A stretch of 64,000 bases of DNA from Spirosoma pollinicola (GCF_002831565.1 NZ_CP025096.1:7989014-8053013); one strand, 5' to 3'; positions 1 to 8,821 are shown, counted from the first letter of the stretch. A program made the numbers and translations. The notes: a model not told the origin generated them from the sequence alone.

Positions 1-324
1 AAATTTAGCTATATCGGCGATGCAAAAGGGTCGAAGAGCCTGGCGATCACCAACGACCGCTATCCACGAATCGAAATCCAGCACCAGGTAAAAGACAGGG
101 GACCGCTTGAGATTATGGTTCTTGAACCGGAAGGATTTATTGATGTGCGGGGCTGGAAGGCATTAGGCAATAAACTACCTTTTGCGAAAGTCAAAGACGT
201 TAAACTCCTGGAGCCCAAGATTGTCAAAGAAACAGCAAAAGCTGTTACTGTGGCTGAACCGATTACACTTGTTCCAACTGAAGTGGATGAGAAAGAATCT
301 GTTCAGTTAGGTTTGTTTTCCTGA
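1..324 (+). CDS. DNA topoisomerase IV / gyrase subunit A, C-terminal end (partial)
   Basis: The reading frame is open from the first base and stops at 322-324, so this is the 3' end of a larger gene cut by the window edge. The visible 107 residues contain a beta-propeller-like segment (NDRYPRIEI) and then FIDVRGWKALGNKL. That second stretch resembles the C-terminal tail of Bacteroidota type IIA topoisomerase A subunits, where a VKGWKAxGN-type sequence follows the last propeller blade. The final residues are a non-conserved acidic and valine-rich tail. A methionine at 115 lies inside the conserved part and is not the start. ParC and GyrA cannot be told apart from the tail alone. The next gene begins 4 nt downstream, which suggests co-transcription. 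Family assignment is by recognition of the tail only. Confidence 0.65.
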   Translation, partial: KFSYIGDAKGSKSLAITNDRYPRIEIQHQVKDRGPLEIMVLEPEGFIDVRGWKALGNKLPFAKVKDVKLLEPKIVKETAKAVTVAEPITLVPTEVDEKESVQLGLFS

Positions 325-328
325 TAAG

Positions 329-694
329 ATGGCAGAAACGAAACTTTTAGGCTTGCGTTCAGTAATCTATGCCGCCCCTGATCTGAATCGAGCCAAATCG
401 TGGTATGCACAGGCCCTAGGCATTGAACCATACTTTGACCAGCCGTTCTATGTTGGTTTCAACGTTGGTGGCTATGAACTGGGACTTGACCCCAATTTGC
501 CACTTGCAGAAGGAAGCACGATAACCTACTGGGGTATTGAAGATATAGAGGTTTCGGTACAGCATTTTCTGGATTTGGGCGCGAGCATTCACGCCCAAAT
601 CCAGCATGTAGGCGATGATATTCACATTGCCGCCCTGAAAGACCCGTTTGGTAATGTGGTTGGACTAATTGAAAATCCACATTTCAGCCTTTGA
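329..694 (+). CDS. VOC-family (glyoxalase/bleomycin-resistance-like) protein
   Basis: A 121-residue protein of one glyoxalase/VOC fold. It opens with the usual first beta strand and helix (SVIYAAPDLNRAKSWYAQAL), then a GFNVGGYELGL strand, and ends with the characteristic DPFGNVVGLIENP strand. The length equals a single-domain VOC protein made of two beta-alpha-beta-beta-beta repeats. The penultimate Glu of VGLIENP sits where VOC enzymes place a metal ligand. Substrate is unknown: family members range from lyases to dioxygenases to antibiotic-binding proteins. It begins 4 nt after the upstream gene and ends 4 nt before the next one, so 1-1403 looks like one transcript. Confidence 0.85.
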   Translation: MAETKLLGLRSVIYAAPDLNRAKSWYAQALGIEPYFDQPFYVGFNVGGYELGLDPNLPLAEGSTITYWGIEDIEVSVQHFLDLGASIHAQIQHVGDDIHIAALKDPFGNVVGLIENPHFSL

Positions 695-698
695 TTAA

Positions 699-1403
699 AT
701 GAACACGACCTTGGCTAAAGACTACAGCAACGATCCTCACCGCGAAGCGGCTGGAGTACGTGTGGTCAAGCGGGTTATCAAACTGACCATTTTTATTGTA
801 TTCATAGGGTCAACAGCTATCTTGTTTTGTAACTATTGGGTTGTTTACAACACGCGAAATCAGATTTATTTTAATATTCACGAACTTCCCGCCAATGACG
901 TTGGGCTGGTGCTCGGAACGAGCAAGTTTGTCCGGACCGGAAAAGAAAATCTGTTTTTCCGGTATCGGATGGAAGCTACCGCCCGGCTATGGAAAGAAGG
1001 TAAAGTGAAGTACCTTATTCTGAGTGGGAATAATGACTCAGAATATTACAATGAACCAGTTGACATGCAGCGGGCTTTAGTAAAACTCGGCATCCCGGCT
1101 TCGGTCATGACGCTCGATTATGCTGGCTACCGAACATTCGATTCGGTTGTGCGGTGTAAAGACGTTTTCAACCAGGAAAAAATTACGATCATCTCTCAAA
1201 ATTTTCACAACGTCCGCGCCCTTTATATTGGTAACCATGAAGGTATGGAGGCTATAGCATTTGCCGCTCAGGACGTGCCCGACGGATACTCCCTGCGTAC
1301 ATTAATTCGCGAGTATCTTGCTCGTCCCTACGCGCTACTCGATGTATATTTTATTCGACCTCAGCCCAAAAAAGATAACTGGGAGCATAAACGTAATTCC
1401 TGA
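699..1403 (+). CDS. SanA/YdcF-like (DUF218) membrane-anchored protein
   Basis: A 234-residue protein with one N-terminal membrane segment at about residues 27-47 (LTIFIVFIGSTAILFCNYWV), followed by a periplasmic DUF218/SanA-type domain. Family hallmarks are the early VGLVLGTSKF strand, the YLILSGNND motif, the MQRALVKLGIP helix and the DSVVRCKDVF region. SanA of enterobacteria affects envelope permeability to vancomycin at high temperature. The biochemical activity of the family is not settled. The gene starts 4 nt after the VOC gene and is followed by a strong terminator hairpin, so it is probably the last gene of this operon. A 71-aa frame overlapping its 3' end and the terminator is a shadow. 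Confidence 0.85.
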   Translation: MNTTLAKDYSNDPHREAAGVRVVKRVIKLTIFIVFIGSTAILFCNYWVVYNTRNQIYFNIHELPANDVGLVLGTSKFVRTGKENLFFRYRMEATARLWKEGKVKYLILSGNNDSEYYNEPVDMQRALVKLGIPASVMTLDYAGYRTFDSVVRCKDVFNQEKITIISQNFHNVRALYIGNHEGMEAIAFAAQDVPDGYSLRTLIREYLARPYALLDVYFIRPQPKKDNWEHKRNS

Positions 1404-1422
1404 TTACCCTAACTTTCGGGCT

Positions 1423-1475
1423 AAAACCAACAGCCTCCTGTGCAGCAAATACTGCGCAGGAGGCTGTTGGTTTTT
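1423..1475 (+). terminator. Long-stem intrinsic terminator
   Basis: Arms at about 1425-1445 and 1452-1472 pair over 21 bp with one mismatch, around a short AT-rich loop. The right arm runs into a T tract (GTTGGTTTTTAAC). It lies 20 nt after the SanA-like stop codon and is well placed to end the 1-1403 transcript. The stem is unusually long and belongs with the other long-armed dyads described below. Confidence 0.85.
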
Positions 1476-1606
1476 AACAAATTATGAGACAAGGAAGGAC
1501 TTAATTATGTTGTCTAATTTTATTTTTTGTTAATAAAATGGCTTGCGTATTGGCAATAAGGCAAGATTACCTACCGTTTAATCAACAAAACAAACCAAAC
1601 GCAACA

Positions 1607-2206
1607 ATGAAATTTACGTACTTTGCAGTGGGAATAGCGCTGTTTTGGGCAACAGCTGCGTGTCAATCAGACACGGAAAATGCTCAGACACCTGCACCGG
1701 TTATGTCTTCAATATATAAAGATGGAGGCACCGGAACCACCTCCCTAACACCAGACCTTGCAGGGGCTCGGGCTGCCCTGGCTACAACGACCCAGCAACA
1801 GGAAGTCCTGACTTACATCAATCAGGCCCGTTCCAAATCGTGTCAGTGTGGTACAACTGTATATCCGGCAGTACCCGCCCTAACACTGGATGCCCAACTT
1901 AATACGGCATCCGATAAATTTGCTGTCGATTTAGCTACCTATAATTATTTTAATCATACCGGTCGGGATGGGTCACAACCCTGGGATCGCATGACCCGCG
2001 AAGGGTATGCATGGCGTGCTGCCGGTGAAAACATTGCAGCTGGGTATACAACAACGCGCGCGGTTGTCGATGGCTGGCTCAAATCACCCGGTCATTGTGC
2101 CAATATAATGAGCGCCAATTTTAAAAATGTTGGCGTAGGATACGGATATAGTAGCACAAGCACCTACAAAAACTATTGGGTAACTGATTTCGGAACTCGT
2201 CGGTAG
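1607..2206 (+). CDS. CAP/SCP domain lipoprotein
   Basis: The start at 1607 gives MKFTYFAVGIALFWATAAC, a normal lipoprotein signal peptide with the acylated cysteine at residue 19. An upstream in-frame ATG at 1538 would add 23 residues before this signal and is unlikely. After a Thr/Pro/Ala-rich linker, residues from about 65 to 199 form a CAP (SCP/PR-1) domain. It includes LTYINQARSKSC, FNHTGRDGSQPWDRM (the His and following region of the cavity), GENIAAG and the near-terminal HCANIMSANFKNVGVG motif. Bacterial CAP proteins are secreted or surface-exposed, and their ligands are mostly unknown. The stop codon forms the first three bases of a 57-nt perfect-looking dyad. Confidence 0.9.
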   Translation: MKFTYFAVGIALFWATAACQSDTENAQTPAPVMSSIYKDGGTGTTSLTPDLAGARAALATTTQQQEVLTYINQARSKSCQCGTTVYPAVPALTLDAQLNTASDKFAVDLATYNYFNHTGRDGSQPWDRMTREGYAWRAAGENIAAGYTTTRAVVDGWLKSPGHCANIMSANFKNVGVGYGYSSTSTYKNYWVTDFGTRR

Positions 2207-2260
2207 ATCTTAGTTTGTCACCAATAAAATCAGATTTTATTGATGACAAACTAAGATCTA
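2204..2260. repeat. 57-nt dyad overlapping a stop codon (terminator-like)
   Basis: Left arm 2204-2231 and right arm 2233-2260 are 28 bp each, with a single unpaired base between them and only one mismatch, which would be a G-U pair in RNA. The arm begins at the TAG stop codon of the CAP gene. There is no T tract after it. It probably acts as a transcript end or an RNA-stabilising 3' hairpin. A virtually loopless 28-bp palindrome would also be prone to cruciform formation. Confidence 0.85.
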
Positions 2261-2678
2261 ATCTGGAGGCTTGGAAAAAAGATGCAATCAGAAAACGTTT
2301 GATCTTAAGCAGTCACATATACCTCTTTCTTTAAATCGGCAGCCAAAAGAGTGTTGTTGAGCCCGTTATATAAAACATGCTATTCTATTTTCTGTTACAG
2401 ATGAATTATCTCAGTTGATGCCATATTGTCTACGGGTAAAAGTGTTTCCGGATTTTTCGGAAGCCCTAAAATATTACCTTACCTTTGTCGATTATTTCAG
2501 CATTAGAATCTCTAAACGGGTTAATAAAGCTGTTTTTAAATAAAATATCCAACTTCTGGCTAACGTAAACTGAAATACTACGCCGGTTTTTAACCAGAAA
2601 AGATACGTCGCTGACTTGTACTGGCTGTAATGATTTACGCCCCAAGCTAATCAGGTAACGCTATTATCAGAATTGATT
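2261..2678. other. Intergenic region upstream of the DinB-like gene
   Basis: About 420 bp with no convincing coding sequence on either strand. The only recognisable element is the candidate -7 box at 2480-2487. Nothing else was recognised. Confidence 0.5.
2480..2487 (+). promoter_or_regulatory. Candidate Bacteroidota -7 element
   Basis: TACCTTTG matches the Bacteroidota primary sigma consensus TAnnTTTG. A T-rich stretch about 20-25 nt upstream (ATTTTTCGG) could serve as a weak -33 region but lacks the canonical TTTG. It would give a roughly 180-nt leader for the DinB-like gene. Based on pattern only. Confidence 0.35.
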
Positions 2679-3254
2679 ATGATCCCAAACGATGAACTAA
2701 TCCGCATCATTGATTTATTAAATACGACCTATGAAGGAGAAGAGGCTTGGCATGGTCCATCGGTCGTAGATGCATTGAGAGGAGTAACGCCCGATTTGGC
2801 TGGCCGACGGATTGCGCCCAATACGCACAGTATTGCCGAACTGGTTTTTCACATGACCAGCTGGCGTATATTCTGCGTAAAAAAAATGCAGGGTGACGAG
2901 TTGTTCGATATTACAACCCCTAATAAAGATTTTGGCGCCTTACCCGACAAGATCGATGCATTTGAGTGGGAAGCCCTGGAAATGGAGCTAAGCTTGAGCC
3001 AGGAAGAACTTGTCAATGAACTCGATAAACGCGACGACGATGAGTTTTTAGAAGATATTGTGCCTGGCCGTACATATACGTACTACGATATGCTTCATGG
3101 TATTATCAATCATGATCTATATCACACAGGTCAGATTATGATTATCCAAAAAGCATTAGCTGTTAAAGCCACTGGTTCTCGTTTCGATGATAATGACGCA
3201 GATGAATACGGTTCACCTTTCGGCAGTAGCAGCGAACACGACGATTATTATTAA
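2679..3254 (+). CDS. DinB-like metal-dependent protein
   Basis: A 191-residue DinB/YfiT-type four-helix bundle. Three histidines occupy the family's metal-binding positions: one in ELVFHMTSW and two in IINHDLYHTGQI. The extended frame begins at a TTG at 2673, but an ATG at 2679 yields MIPNDELIRIID, a typical start, and is preferred. In Firmicutes the family includes DNA-damage-inducible proteins and mycothiol- or bacillithiol-dependent transferases. The role here is unknown. The C-terminus carries a variable Asp/Ser-rich tail after the last helix. The EVE-domain gene follows 23 nt downstream. Confidence 0.85.
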   Translation: MIPNDELIRIIDLLNTTYEGEEAWHGPSVVDALRGVTPDLAGRRIAPNTHSIAELVFHMTSWRIFCVKKMQGDELFDITTPNKDFGALPDKIDAFEWEALEMELSLSQEELVNELDKRDDDEFLEDIVPGRTYTYYDMLHGIINHDLYHTGQIMIIQKALAVKATGSRFDDNDADEYGSPFGSSSEHDDYY

Positions 3255-3277
3255 TAAGTATATATCTCATTCACTCA

Positions 3278-3700
3278 TTGAATTACTGGATCGTTAAATC
3301 AGAACCTGAAACCTACGGGTGGCACCATTTTATTGAACAAGGCCGTGCCGTCTGGGACGGCGTTCGCAATTATCAGGCCCGTAATAACCTGAAAGCCATG
3401 CAACTGGGCGATCAGGTTCTGTTTTACCACAGTGTTACCAAGCCCGGTGTCGTTGGCCTGGCACGTGTTGTGCGCGAGTGTTACCCGGACCCAACCATAC
3501 CTGAAGACACCCGTTGGGTGGCCATCGAACTGGAACCAGTAATGGCCCTGGATAAAGCTGTCACACTGGCGCATATCAAAGCCGAACCCCTGCTGGCAAC
3601 GATTAGTCTCATCAAACAATCTCGCTTGTCGGTCATGCCCGTTCGGGTCGATGAGTTTGAACTAATTTTGAAAATGGGACAGAATAATAGTGAAGAGTGA
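3278..3700 (+). CDS. EVE-domain protein (TTG start)
   Basis: A 140-residue single EVE domain, a PUA/YTH-like fold that binds modified bases in nucleic acids. The N-terminus NYWIVKSEPETYGW and the VWDGVRNYQARNNLKAM motif are diagnostic. No ATG lies in frame upstream. The protein must start at TTG 3278, because family members begin M(N/K)YWLVKSEP. Some bacterial EVE proteins are linked to phage defence or modified-DNA recognition, but no restriction or modification gene lies near this one. The last five codons and stop (NSEE*) lie within the left arm of the dyad at 3689-3754, so the dyad has set the C-terminal sequence. Confidence 0.9.
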   Translation: MNYWIVKSEPETYGWHHFIEQGRAVWDGVRNYQARNNLKAMQLGDQVLFYHSVTKPGVVGLARVVRECYPDPTIPEDTRWVAIELEPVMALDKAVTLAHIKAEPLLATISLIKQSRLSVMPVRVDEFELILKMGQNNSEE

Positions 3701-3754
3701 ATAGTGAAGAATAAGGTGAAACTATTTTTCACTATTCACTCTTCATTCTTCACT
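3689..3754. repeat. Degenerate-unit dyad between EVE and methyltransferase genes
   Basis: The left arm (3689-3708 and flanking bases) is made of GTGAA/GAATA-type units. The right arm (3728-3754) is its reverse complement, with an 18-bp uninterrupted core and imperfect pairing beyond it. The left arm encodes the end of the EVE protein. The right arm finishes 10 nt before the next start codon. See the finding on the dyad family. Confidence 0.85.
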
Positions 3755-3764
3755 GACAATAAAC

Positions 3765-4658
3765 ATGGCTGATATACAACTGATTACCCCTGAGAAATGG
3801 GCAGATTATGAGTTAATAGATTCAGGTAATTTCCAGAAACTCGAACGCTTCGGCGAGTATATCCTGTCTAGGCCTGAGCCTCAGGCAATTTGGGATAAAT
3901 CGCTTTCTGATGCTGAATGGGAAGATCAGGCACAGGCGACTTTTAGGCGGGATAAGCAATCACCCGAGCGGGGCGATTGGAAAATATCGTCCGATATGCG
4001 TGACCCTTGGTACGTTACATTTAAACAAGGGGGCTTGAATCTGAAGTTTAAGCTCGCCCTGACAACATTCAAGCACGTGGGAATTTTTCCCGAACAGGCG
4101 AACAACTGGCAATATATACACGACAAAATAAAGGCTATTTCTGCTGAAGTTCCCCGGCCCAAAGTCCTGAACCTGTTTGCCTATACGGGTGGTGCGTCGC
4201 TGGCCGCTCGTCAGGCAGGCGCTGATGTTACGCACGTCGACGCCGTAAAGCCGGTTATTAGTTGGGCACGAGAAAACATGGACCATAGTGAGTTGGATAA
4301 TATTCGCTGGGTAGTTGAAGATGCAGTAAAGTTTGTTCGGCGCGAAGTTCGCCGGGGCAACCATTATAACGGCATCATTCTTGACCCACCTGCCTATGGT
4401 CGCGGGCCGGATGGAGAAAAATGGGTGTTAGAAGAGCAGATCAACGACTTACTCAAGTCTTGTGCTGATTTGCTCGACCGCAGCGATTTCTTTTTTATTA
4501 TCAATTTGTACTCGCTGGGCTTCTCGTCGCTTATTCTGGAAAACCTGATGGGCCAAATATTCGGCAACGTCCCAAATCCCGAATGGGGTGAGTTATGCAT
4601 GGAAGATAGCCATCAAAAGCGGCTACCTTTAGGTGTATTTTATCGATTCGCATCATGA
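3765..4658 (+). CDS. Class I SAM-dependent methyltransferase, RlmI/RlmK-like
   Basis: A 297-residue protein. The N-terminal third (residues 1-95) is a substrate-facing region, and a Rossmann methyltransferase domain follows. Motif I is LNLFAYTGGAS at about residue 134, a SAM-binding acidic residue lies in THVDAVKP, and motif IV is DPPAYGRG at about residue 208. This NLFxYTG...DPPxxxxG arrangement is typical of the rRNA large-subunit cytosine methyltransferase group (RlmI/RlmK/YccW-like). The N-terminal PUA domain of RlmI is absent, so the exact target is open. The 3' end overlaps the TPR gene by 4 nt (ATGA), implying translational coupling. Confidence 0.8.
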   Translation: MADIQLITPEKWADYELIDSGNFQKLERFGEYILSRPEPQAIWDKSLSDAEWEDQAQATFRRDKQSPERGDWKISSDMRDPWYVTFKQGGLNLKFKLALTTFKHVGIFPEQANNWQYIHDKIKAISAEVPRPKVLNLFAYTGGASLAARQAGADVTHVDAVKPVISWARENMDHSELDNIRWVVEDAVKFVRREVRRGNHYNGIILDPPAYGRGPDGEKWVLEEQINDLLKSCADLLDRSDFFFIINLYSLGFSSLILENLMGQIFGNVPNPEWGELCMEDSHQKRLPLGVFYRFAS

Positions 4659-5950
4659 ACAGTATAAAAGAGCGAAAGAGCGAAAGAGTAAAAGAGCGAG
4701 AGAATAAAGGTGAGAACAGGTGTAAATCGCGCTTTCACTCTTTTACTCTTTCGCTCTTTCACTTTTTCGCTCTTTCACTTTTTCTTTTCGCCTGCGGTAA
4801 CAACGATCGGCAGACGGCCCATATACCGGATTTCCCTAAACCTGGCGATAGTAGTCGGGTTGAGGGTGCATTACGGGCGCTCACACTGGCCATCAACCAA
4901 TCATCGCCTGCATCGGCTTATGCTAAACGGGCGGCTATTTTGCTGGCAATGGGCCGGATGAGTGATGCCCTCGAAGATATTGACGAAGCCATCAGCCGGA
5001 ATGATAATGCAGGTGCCTATTATTTAACCCGCGCTCAGATTCTGCGGGCTTTGCAGCAACCGGCTAAAGCCCTTCAAAACGCCCAGCGAGCAGAAATACT
5101 GGGTATCGACACCCCCGAACTATACACCTTGCAGGGGGATTTATTACAACAGCAGAATCAATTCGATAAGGCTAAACTATACGTAGCCAAAGCACTGCAA
5201 ATGGCTCCTTATGATGGGGAAGCCTACTTTTTTAATGGACTTATGGCCGCCCGGCAAGGCGATACCGCACAGGCATTAGCCCTTTATCAGCAGTCACTTC
5301 GGCTGAAACCCCGTTATCTGGAAACGTATAATCAATTAGCGTCTATCTATAGGATACTTGGTGATTTAAATTCGGCTCTCGCCTATAACCAGCAGGCATT
5401 ACGGTATTTTCCTAATAATGCCCGTCTTTACTACGGCCGGGGGTTGATTTACCACACAGTTGGGCAACTTGATAGTGCCATGACGTATTATCGACAGACC
5501 ATGAAAGTGCAGCCGAATTACTACCAAGCTTATTTTCAGGTGGGGCTGATCGATCAGAAATACCGGAATTATTATGCCGCACTGGGTAATTATCAGCGTG
5601 TTCAGCAACTTCGGCCTCAGTTTCCGCGTATTGATACGTACATAGGGTATTGCCATGAGCAGATGGGCCAGTATGATCTCGCCATTGCAGCGTACACGAA
5701 AGCAAGCCAGCAAAACGCCACCGACCAACAGGCTGCTGCCGGTTTATGGCGTTCACAACGAAGACAATACGCACAAAACTCGTATAACTCCTTATTTTTG
5801 CCGGATACGGTAGCTAAACCGATGGCGCAGGTGCGAAGCCGGACAGTGATCGACACAACCCGGGTTCGTATTTCTACCATTCAGCCAAAGCCTCGCGTAA
5901 CAACGAGTGCCGGCGATTCGCTACAGCGAACCATAAAACCGATTAATTGA
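4655..5950 (+). CDS. TPR-repeat lipoprotein with repeat-derived signal peptide
   Basis: A 431-residue protein. After an unusually long charged n-region (residues 1-28, KERKSERVKERE...), residues 29-46 are hydrophobic. A lipobox follows at LFAC with Cys47, predicting an outer-membrane-type lipoprotein. Residues ~65-365 contain about eight tetratricopeptide repeats (for example AYFFNGLMAARQGDTAQALA and ARLYYGRGLIYHTVGQLDSA). A Thr/Arg/Pro-rich tail ends the protein. The start at 4655 overlaps the methyltransferase stop by 4 nt, and no later in-frame start precedes the signal sequence. Both the charged segment and the hydrophobic segment are encoded by opposite arms of an inverted repeat (4668-4790). 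TPR proteins are scaffolds, and the partner is unknown. Confidence 0.85.
   Translation: MNSIKERKSERVKERENKGENRCKSRFHSFTLSLFHFFALSLFLFACGNNDRQTAHIPDFPKPGDSSRVEGALRALTLAINQSSPASAYAKRAAILLAMGRMSDALEDIDEAISRNDNAGAYYLTRAQILRALQQPAKALQNAQRAEILGIDTPELYTLQGDLLQQQNQFDKAKLYVAKALQMAPYDGEAYFFNGLMAARQGDTAQALALYQQSLRLKPRYLETYNQLASIYRILGDLNSALAYNQQALRYFPNNARLYYGRGLIYHTVGQLDSAMTYYRQTMKVQPNYYQAYFQVGLIDQKYRNYYAALGNYQRVQQLRPQFPRIDTYIGYCHEQMGQYDLAIAAYTKASQQNATDQQAAAGLWRSQRRQYAQNSYNSLFLPDTVAKPMAQVRSRTVIDTTRVRISTIQPKPRVTTSAGDSLQRTIKPIN
4668..4790. repeat. Inverted repeat inside the 5' end of the TPR gene
   Basis: The left arm (about 4668-4706) is built of AGAGCGAAAGAGTAAAAGAG-type units. The right arm (about 4733-4790) contains the reverse complement more than once (CTTTCACTCTTTTACTCTTT and variants). 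The best local pairing is about 25 bp with two mismatches. The left arm encodes the charged n-region and the right arm encodes the hydrophobic core of the signal peptide. Same type of dyad as 3689-3754, 9221-9291 and 9691-9756, but within a coding sequence. Confidence 0.8.
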
Positions 5951-5968
5951 TTTATGATATTTGAATTA

Positions 5969-6008
5969 AGATGCACGATTGATGGTATGTCAGCCTAAAT
6001 CGTACATC
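5969..6008. repeat. Short dyad between TPR gene and thrS
   Basis: GATGCACGATT and AATCGTACATC pair over 11 bp with one mismatch. Further AT-rich pairing is possible if bulges are allowed (ATTTATGAT upstream, GTAAAT downstream). There is no T tract. A weaker member of the dyad set, possibly a decayed one. Confidence 0.5.
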
Positions 6009-6075
6009 GTAAATACTATAAGTGGCTTGCAGTTGTAGGTAAGCCGCGGGTGCCCACAATTTAATTAGTAAAAGT

Positions 6076-8019
6076 ATGATTGCGCAGGACGAACAAATCC
6101 GCGTAACGCTGCCAGATGGCAGCGTTCGGGAGTATCCCAAAGGAAGCACCGGGTTGGATATTGCCATGAAAATTAGTGAAGGACTGGCGCGTAATGTGCT
6201 GGCCGCCAAAGTGAATGGGGTGGTGCAGGATGCCACACGACCTATTGAGGAAGATGCCAATGTCCAACTGCTGACCTGGAACGATACCGAAGGGAAATCC
6301 ACGTTCTGGCACTCATCAGCTCACTTACTGGCCGAAGCACTGGAAGCCTTGTATCCGGGCGTGAAGTTCGGTATTGGGCCACCAAATGAAACCGGTTTTT
6401 ATTATGATGTCGACCTCGGTGGACAGCCTTTTTCGCAGGAAGACTTCAAGAAAGTAGAGGATAAAATGCTCGAACTGGCCCGCCAGAAACAGCAGTATAT
6501 CCGCACCCCAATGGGCAAGGCCGATGCCATTGCTTATTTTGAGGAAAAAGGCGATCCATATAAACTTGACCTGCTCGAAGGGCTGGTCGATGGAACCATC
6601 ACGTTCTATACGCAGGGTGCTTTTACGGATCTTTGTCGGGGGCCACACATCCCGAATACAAGTTTTATTAAAGCGGCAAAGATCATGAACGTGGCCGGAG
6701 CCTATTGGCGCGGCAACGAAAAAAATAAACAGCTAACCCGTATTTATGCGGTTACGTACCCCAAGCAGAAGGAACTCGACGATTACCTGTTCCTGCTCGA
6801 AGAAGCCAAAAAGCGGGATCACCGGAAACTGGGCAAAGAGTTGGAACTCTTCGCGTTTTCAGAGAAAGTAGGAGCGGGGCTACCCTTGTGGTTACCCAAA
6901 GGAACTGTACTGCGCGAACGGTTGGAGAATTTCCTTCGGAAAGCGCAGGTTCGGGCAGGTTACTCGCCCGTTGTGACGCCCCACATCGGCAGCAAGCAGT
7001 TATATGTAACGTCGGGACACTGGGAAAAATACGGCGAAGATTCGTTTCAGCCCATCAAAACGCCCAACCCAGACGAGGAGTTTATGCTTAAACCCATGAA
7101 CTGCCCGCACCACTGTGAAATTTACAAAACCAAGCCCCGCTCGTATCGCGACCTGCCATTACGACTGGCCGAGTTTGGCACTGTATATCGGTATGAGCAG
7201 TCGGGCGAGTTGCATGGACTAACACGGGTACGTGGTTTTACGCAGGATGATGCGCACATCTTCTGCCGTCCCGACCAGGTGAAGGAGGAATTCATGAAAG
7301 TGATCGACCTGGTACTTTATGTATTCAAAACGCTCGGATTTTCAGACTATAGCGCCCAGATTTCCCTGCGTGATCCTGAAAATAAGACAAAGTATATCGG
7401 TTCCGATGACCTTTGGGAAAAAGCCGAATCGGCCATTATTGAAGCTGCCGCCGAAAAAGGATTGCCAACGGTTACCGAGCTGGGGGAAGCGGCTTTCTAT
7501 GGCCCTAAGCTGGACTTTATGGTGCGTGACGCCATTGGTCGGAAATGGCAGTTGGGAACGATTCAGGTTGACTATAACCTGCCGAATCGCTTTGAACTGG
7601 AGTACATTGGTGCCGACAATCAGAAGCACCGGCCTGTCATGATTCACCGGGCACCGTTTGGTTCGATGGAACGGTTCATTGCCATTTTGATCGAGAATTC
7701 GGGGGGTAACTTTCCACTCTGGCTTTCGCCGGATCAGATTGCCATTCTACCTATTTCCGAAAAGTATGAGGACTATGCCAACAATTTATTCTTCACTTTA
7801 CAGGAGAATGATATTCGCGGCTTTGTCGATTTGCGCGACGAAAAAATAGGCCGTAAAATCAGGGATGCTGAGATCAACAAAGTGCCTTACATGCTCATTG
7901 TGGGCGATAAAGAATCGGCCGAGGGTACTGTATCCGTTCGGCGCAAAGGCCAGGGTGACCTGGGTAGCATGAGCATCGAAGACTTTGTTAAAACCTTTCA
8001 GGCAGAGGTAAAAGTATAA
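6076..8019 (+). CDS. thrS: Threonyl-tRNA synthetase
   Basis: A 647-residue class II aminoacyl-tRNA synthetase that charges tRNA-Thr in the cytoplasm. Domains in order: TGS (residues ~5-65, [17 protein letters not shown]), editing domain (~70-240, with [11 protein letters not shown] and the [11 protein letters not shown] segment), class II catalytic core (~250-540), and anticodon-binding domain (~545-640, starting near [11 protein letters not shown]). The zinc-ligand region [13 protein letters not shown] and motif 2 ([22 protein letters not shown]) are intact. Length matches full-length bacterial ThrRS. It heads the conserved thrS-infC-rpmI-rplT order. Confidence 0.98.
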   Translation: MIAQDEQIRVTLPDGSVREYPKGSTGLDIAMKISEGLARNVLAAKVNGVVQDATRPIEEDANVQLLTWNDTEGKSTFWHSSAHLLAEALEALYPGVKFGIGPPNETGFYYDVDLGGQPFSQEDFKKVEDKMLELARQKQQYIRTPMGKADAIAYFEEKGDPYKLDLLEGLVDGTITFYTQGAFTDLCRGPHIPNTSFIKAAKIMNVAGAYWRGNEKNKQLTRIYAVTYPKQKELDDYLFLLEEAKKRDHRKLGKELELFAFSEKVGAGLPLWLPKGTVLRERLENFLRKAQVRAGYSPVVTPHIGSKQLYVTSGHWEKYGEDSFQPIKTPNPDEEFMLKPMNCPHHCEIYKTKPRSYRDLPLRLAEFGTVYRYEQSGELHGLTRVRGFTQDDAHIFCRPDQVKEEFMKVIDLVLYVFKTLGFSDYSAQISLRDPENKTKYIGSDDLWEKAESAIIEAAAEKGLPTVTELGEAAFYGPKLDFMVRDAIGRKWQLGTIQVDYNLPNRFELEYIGADNQKHRPVMIHRAPFGSMERFIAILIENSGGNFPLWLSPDQIAILPISEKYEDYANNLFFTLQENDIRGFVDLRDEKIGRKIRDAEINKVPYMLIVGDKESAEGTVSVRRKGQGDLGSMSIEDFVKTFQAEVKV

Positions 8020-8032
8020 TGATACGTTGTCG

Positions 8033-8103
8033 GTAGTAAGTTCATATGTGATAAGGATCAGGTAAAGTTTGCCTCTGGGGCTTAGTACATATGAACTTAC
8101 TAC
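8033..8103. repeat. 17-bp-arm dyad between thrS and infC
   Basis: GTAGTAAGTTCATATGT (8033-8049) and its exact reverse complement (8087-8103) flank a 37-nt loop. It starts 13 nt after the thrS stop. No T tract follows. It could attenuate thrS-infC read-through or protect the thrS 3' end. Confidence 0.8.
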
Positions 8104-8216
8104 GTACAACTTCTTGCTCAAACTTGCACCGAATGAGTATTTTCGATAGATTCCCGAACTTTTTAAGCCACAGTACGTTTTCAAAACGAATTAAAATAGC
8201 ACACTAAACACAATTT

Positions 8217-8774
8217 ATGGCATTACCCCAGCGGAGACCACCCCGTCGTGTGGTTGAAGAACCCTACAAAGTTAATGAGCGTATCCTGGCTCGCGAAGTG
8301 CGTGTTGTGGGCGAAAATGTAGAACAGGGCATCTATGAGACAAATAAAGCGCAGGCAATGGCCAAAGCGCAAAACCTTGACCTCGTTGAGGTGTCTCCTA
8401 ATGCCGTGCCGCCCGTTTGTCGTATTGTAGACTACTCCAAGTTCAAATACGAGCAGAAGAAAAAGCAAAAAGAGATCAAAGCGAACGCTACAAAAGTCGT
8501 TATCAAAGAAATACGCTTCGGCCCGAATACCGATGATCACGACTTCGAATTCAAACTTAAGCACGCTATTAATTTCCTGAAAGAAGGGGCAAAGGTGAAA
8601 GCCTATGTTCAGTTTGTTGGTCGGGCCATCGTTTTCAAAGATCGAGGCTTCCAATTGCTGGAGCGCTTTTCCAAAGGATTGGAAGAATATGGCAAGATTG
8701 AGTCTGAGCCCAAACTGGAAGGCAAGCGGATGAGTATGTTCCTGTCGCCTAAAGTAGTCGTCGCTAAAAAATAA
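8217..8774 (+). CDS. infC: Translation initiation factor IF-3
   Basis: A 185-residue IF-3, which binds the 30S subunit and monitors start-codon selection. The N-domain (to ~residue 85) has the [15 protein letters not shown] entry and [26 protein letters not shown] lysine-rich linker ([10 protein letters not shown]) follows, then the C-domain ([18 protein letters not shown] ... [13 protein letters not shown]). The start codon is an ordinary ATG, so the AUU-based autoregulation known in E. coli is not evident here. Located between thrS and rpmI, as in many bacteria. Confidence 0.97.
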   Translation: MALPQRRPPRRVVEEPYKVNERILAREVRVVGENVEQGIYETNKAQAMAKAQNLDLVEVSPNAVPPVCRIVDYSKFKYEQKKKQKEIKANATKVVIKEIRFGPNTDDHDFEFKLKHAINFLKEGAKVKAYVQFVGRAIVFKDRGFQLLERFSKGLEEYGKIESEPKLEGKRMSMFLSPKVVVAKK

Positions 8775-8821
8775 TAAGGTATTGAGTGGAGGCAAATCCT
8801 TCACTACATAGCACTAAACTG

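Noticed and set aside
8223-8804. 193-codon antisense open frame across infC
   Set aside because: Shadow of the conserved IF-3 gene on the other strand.
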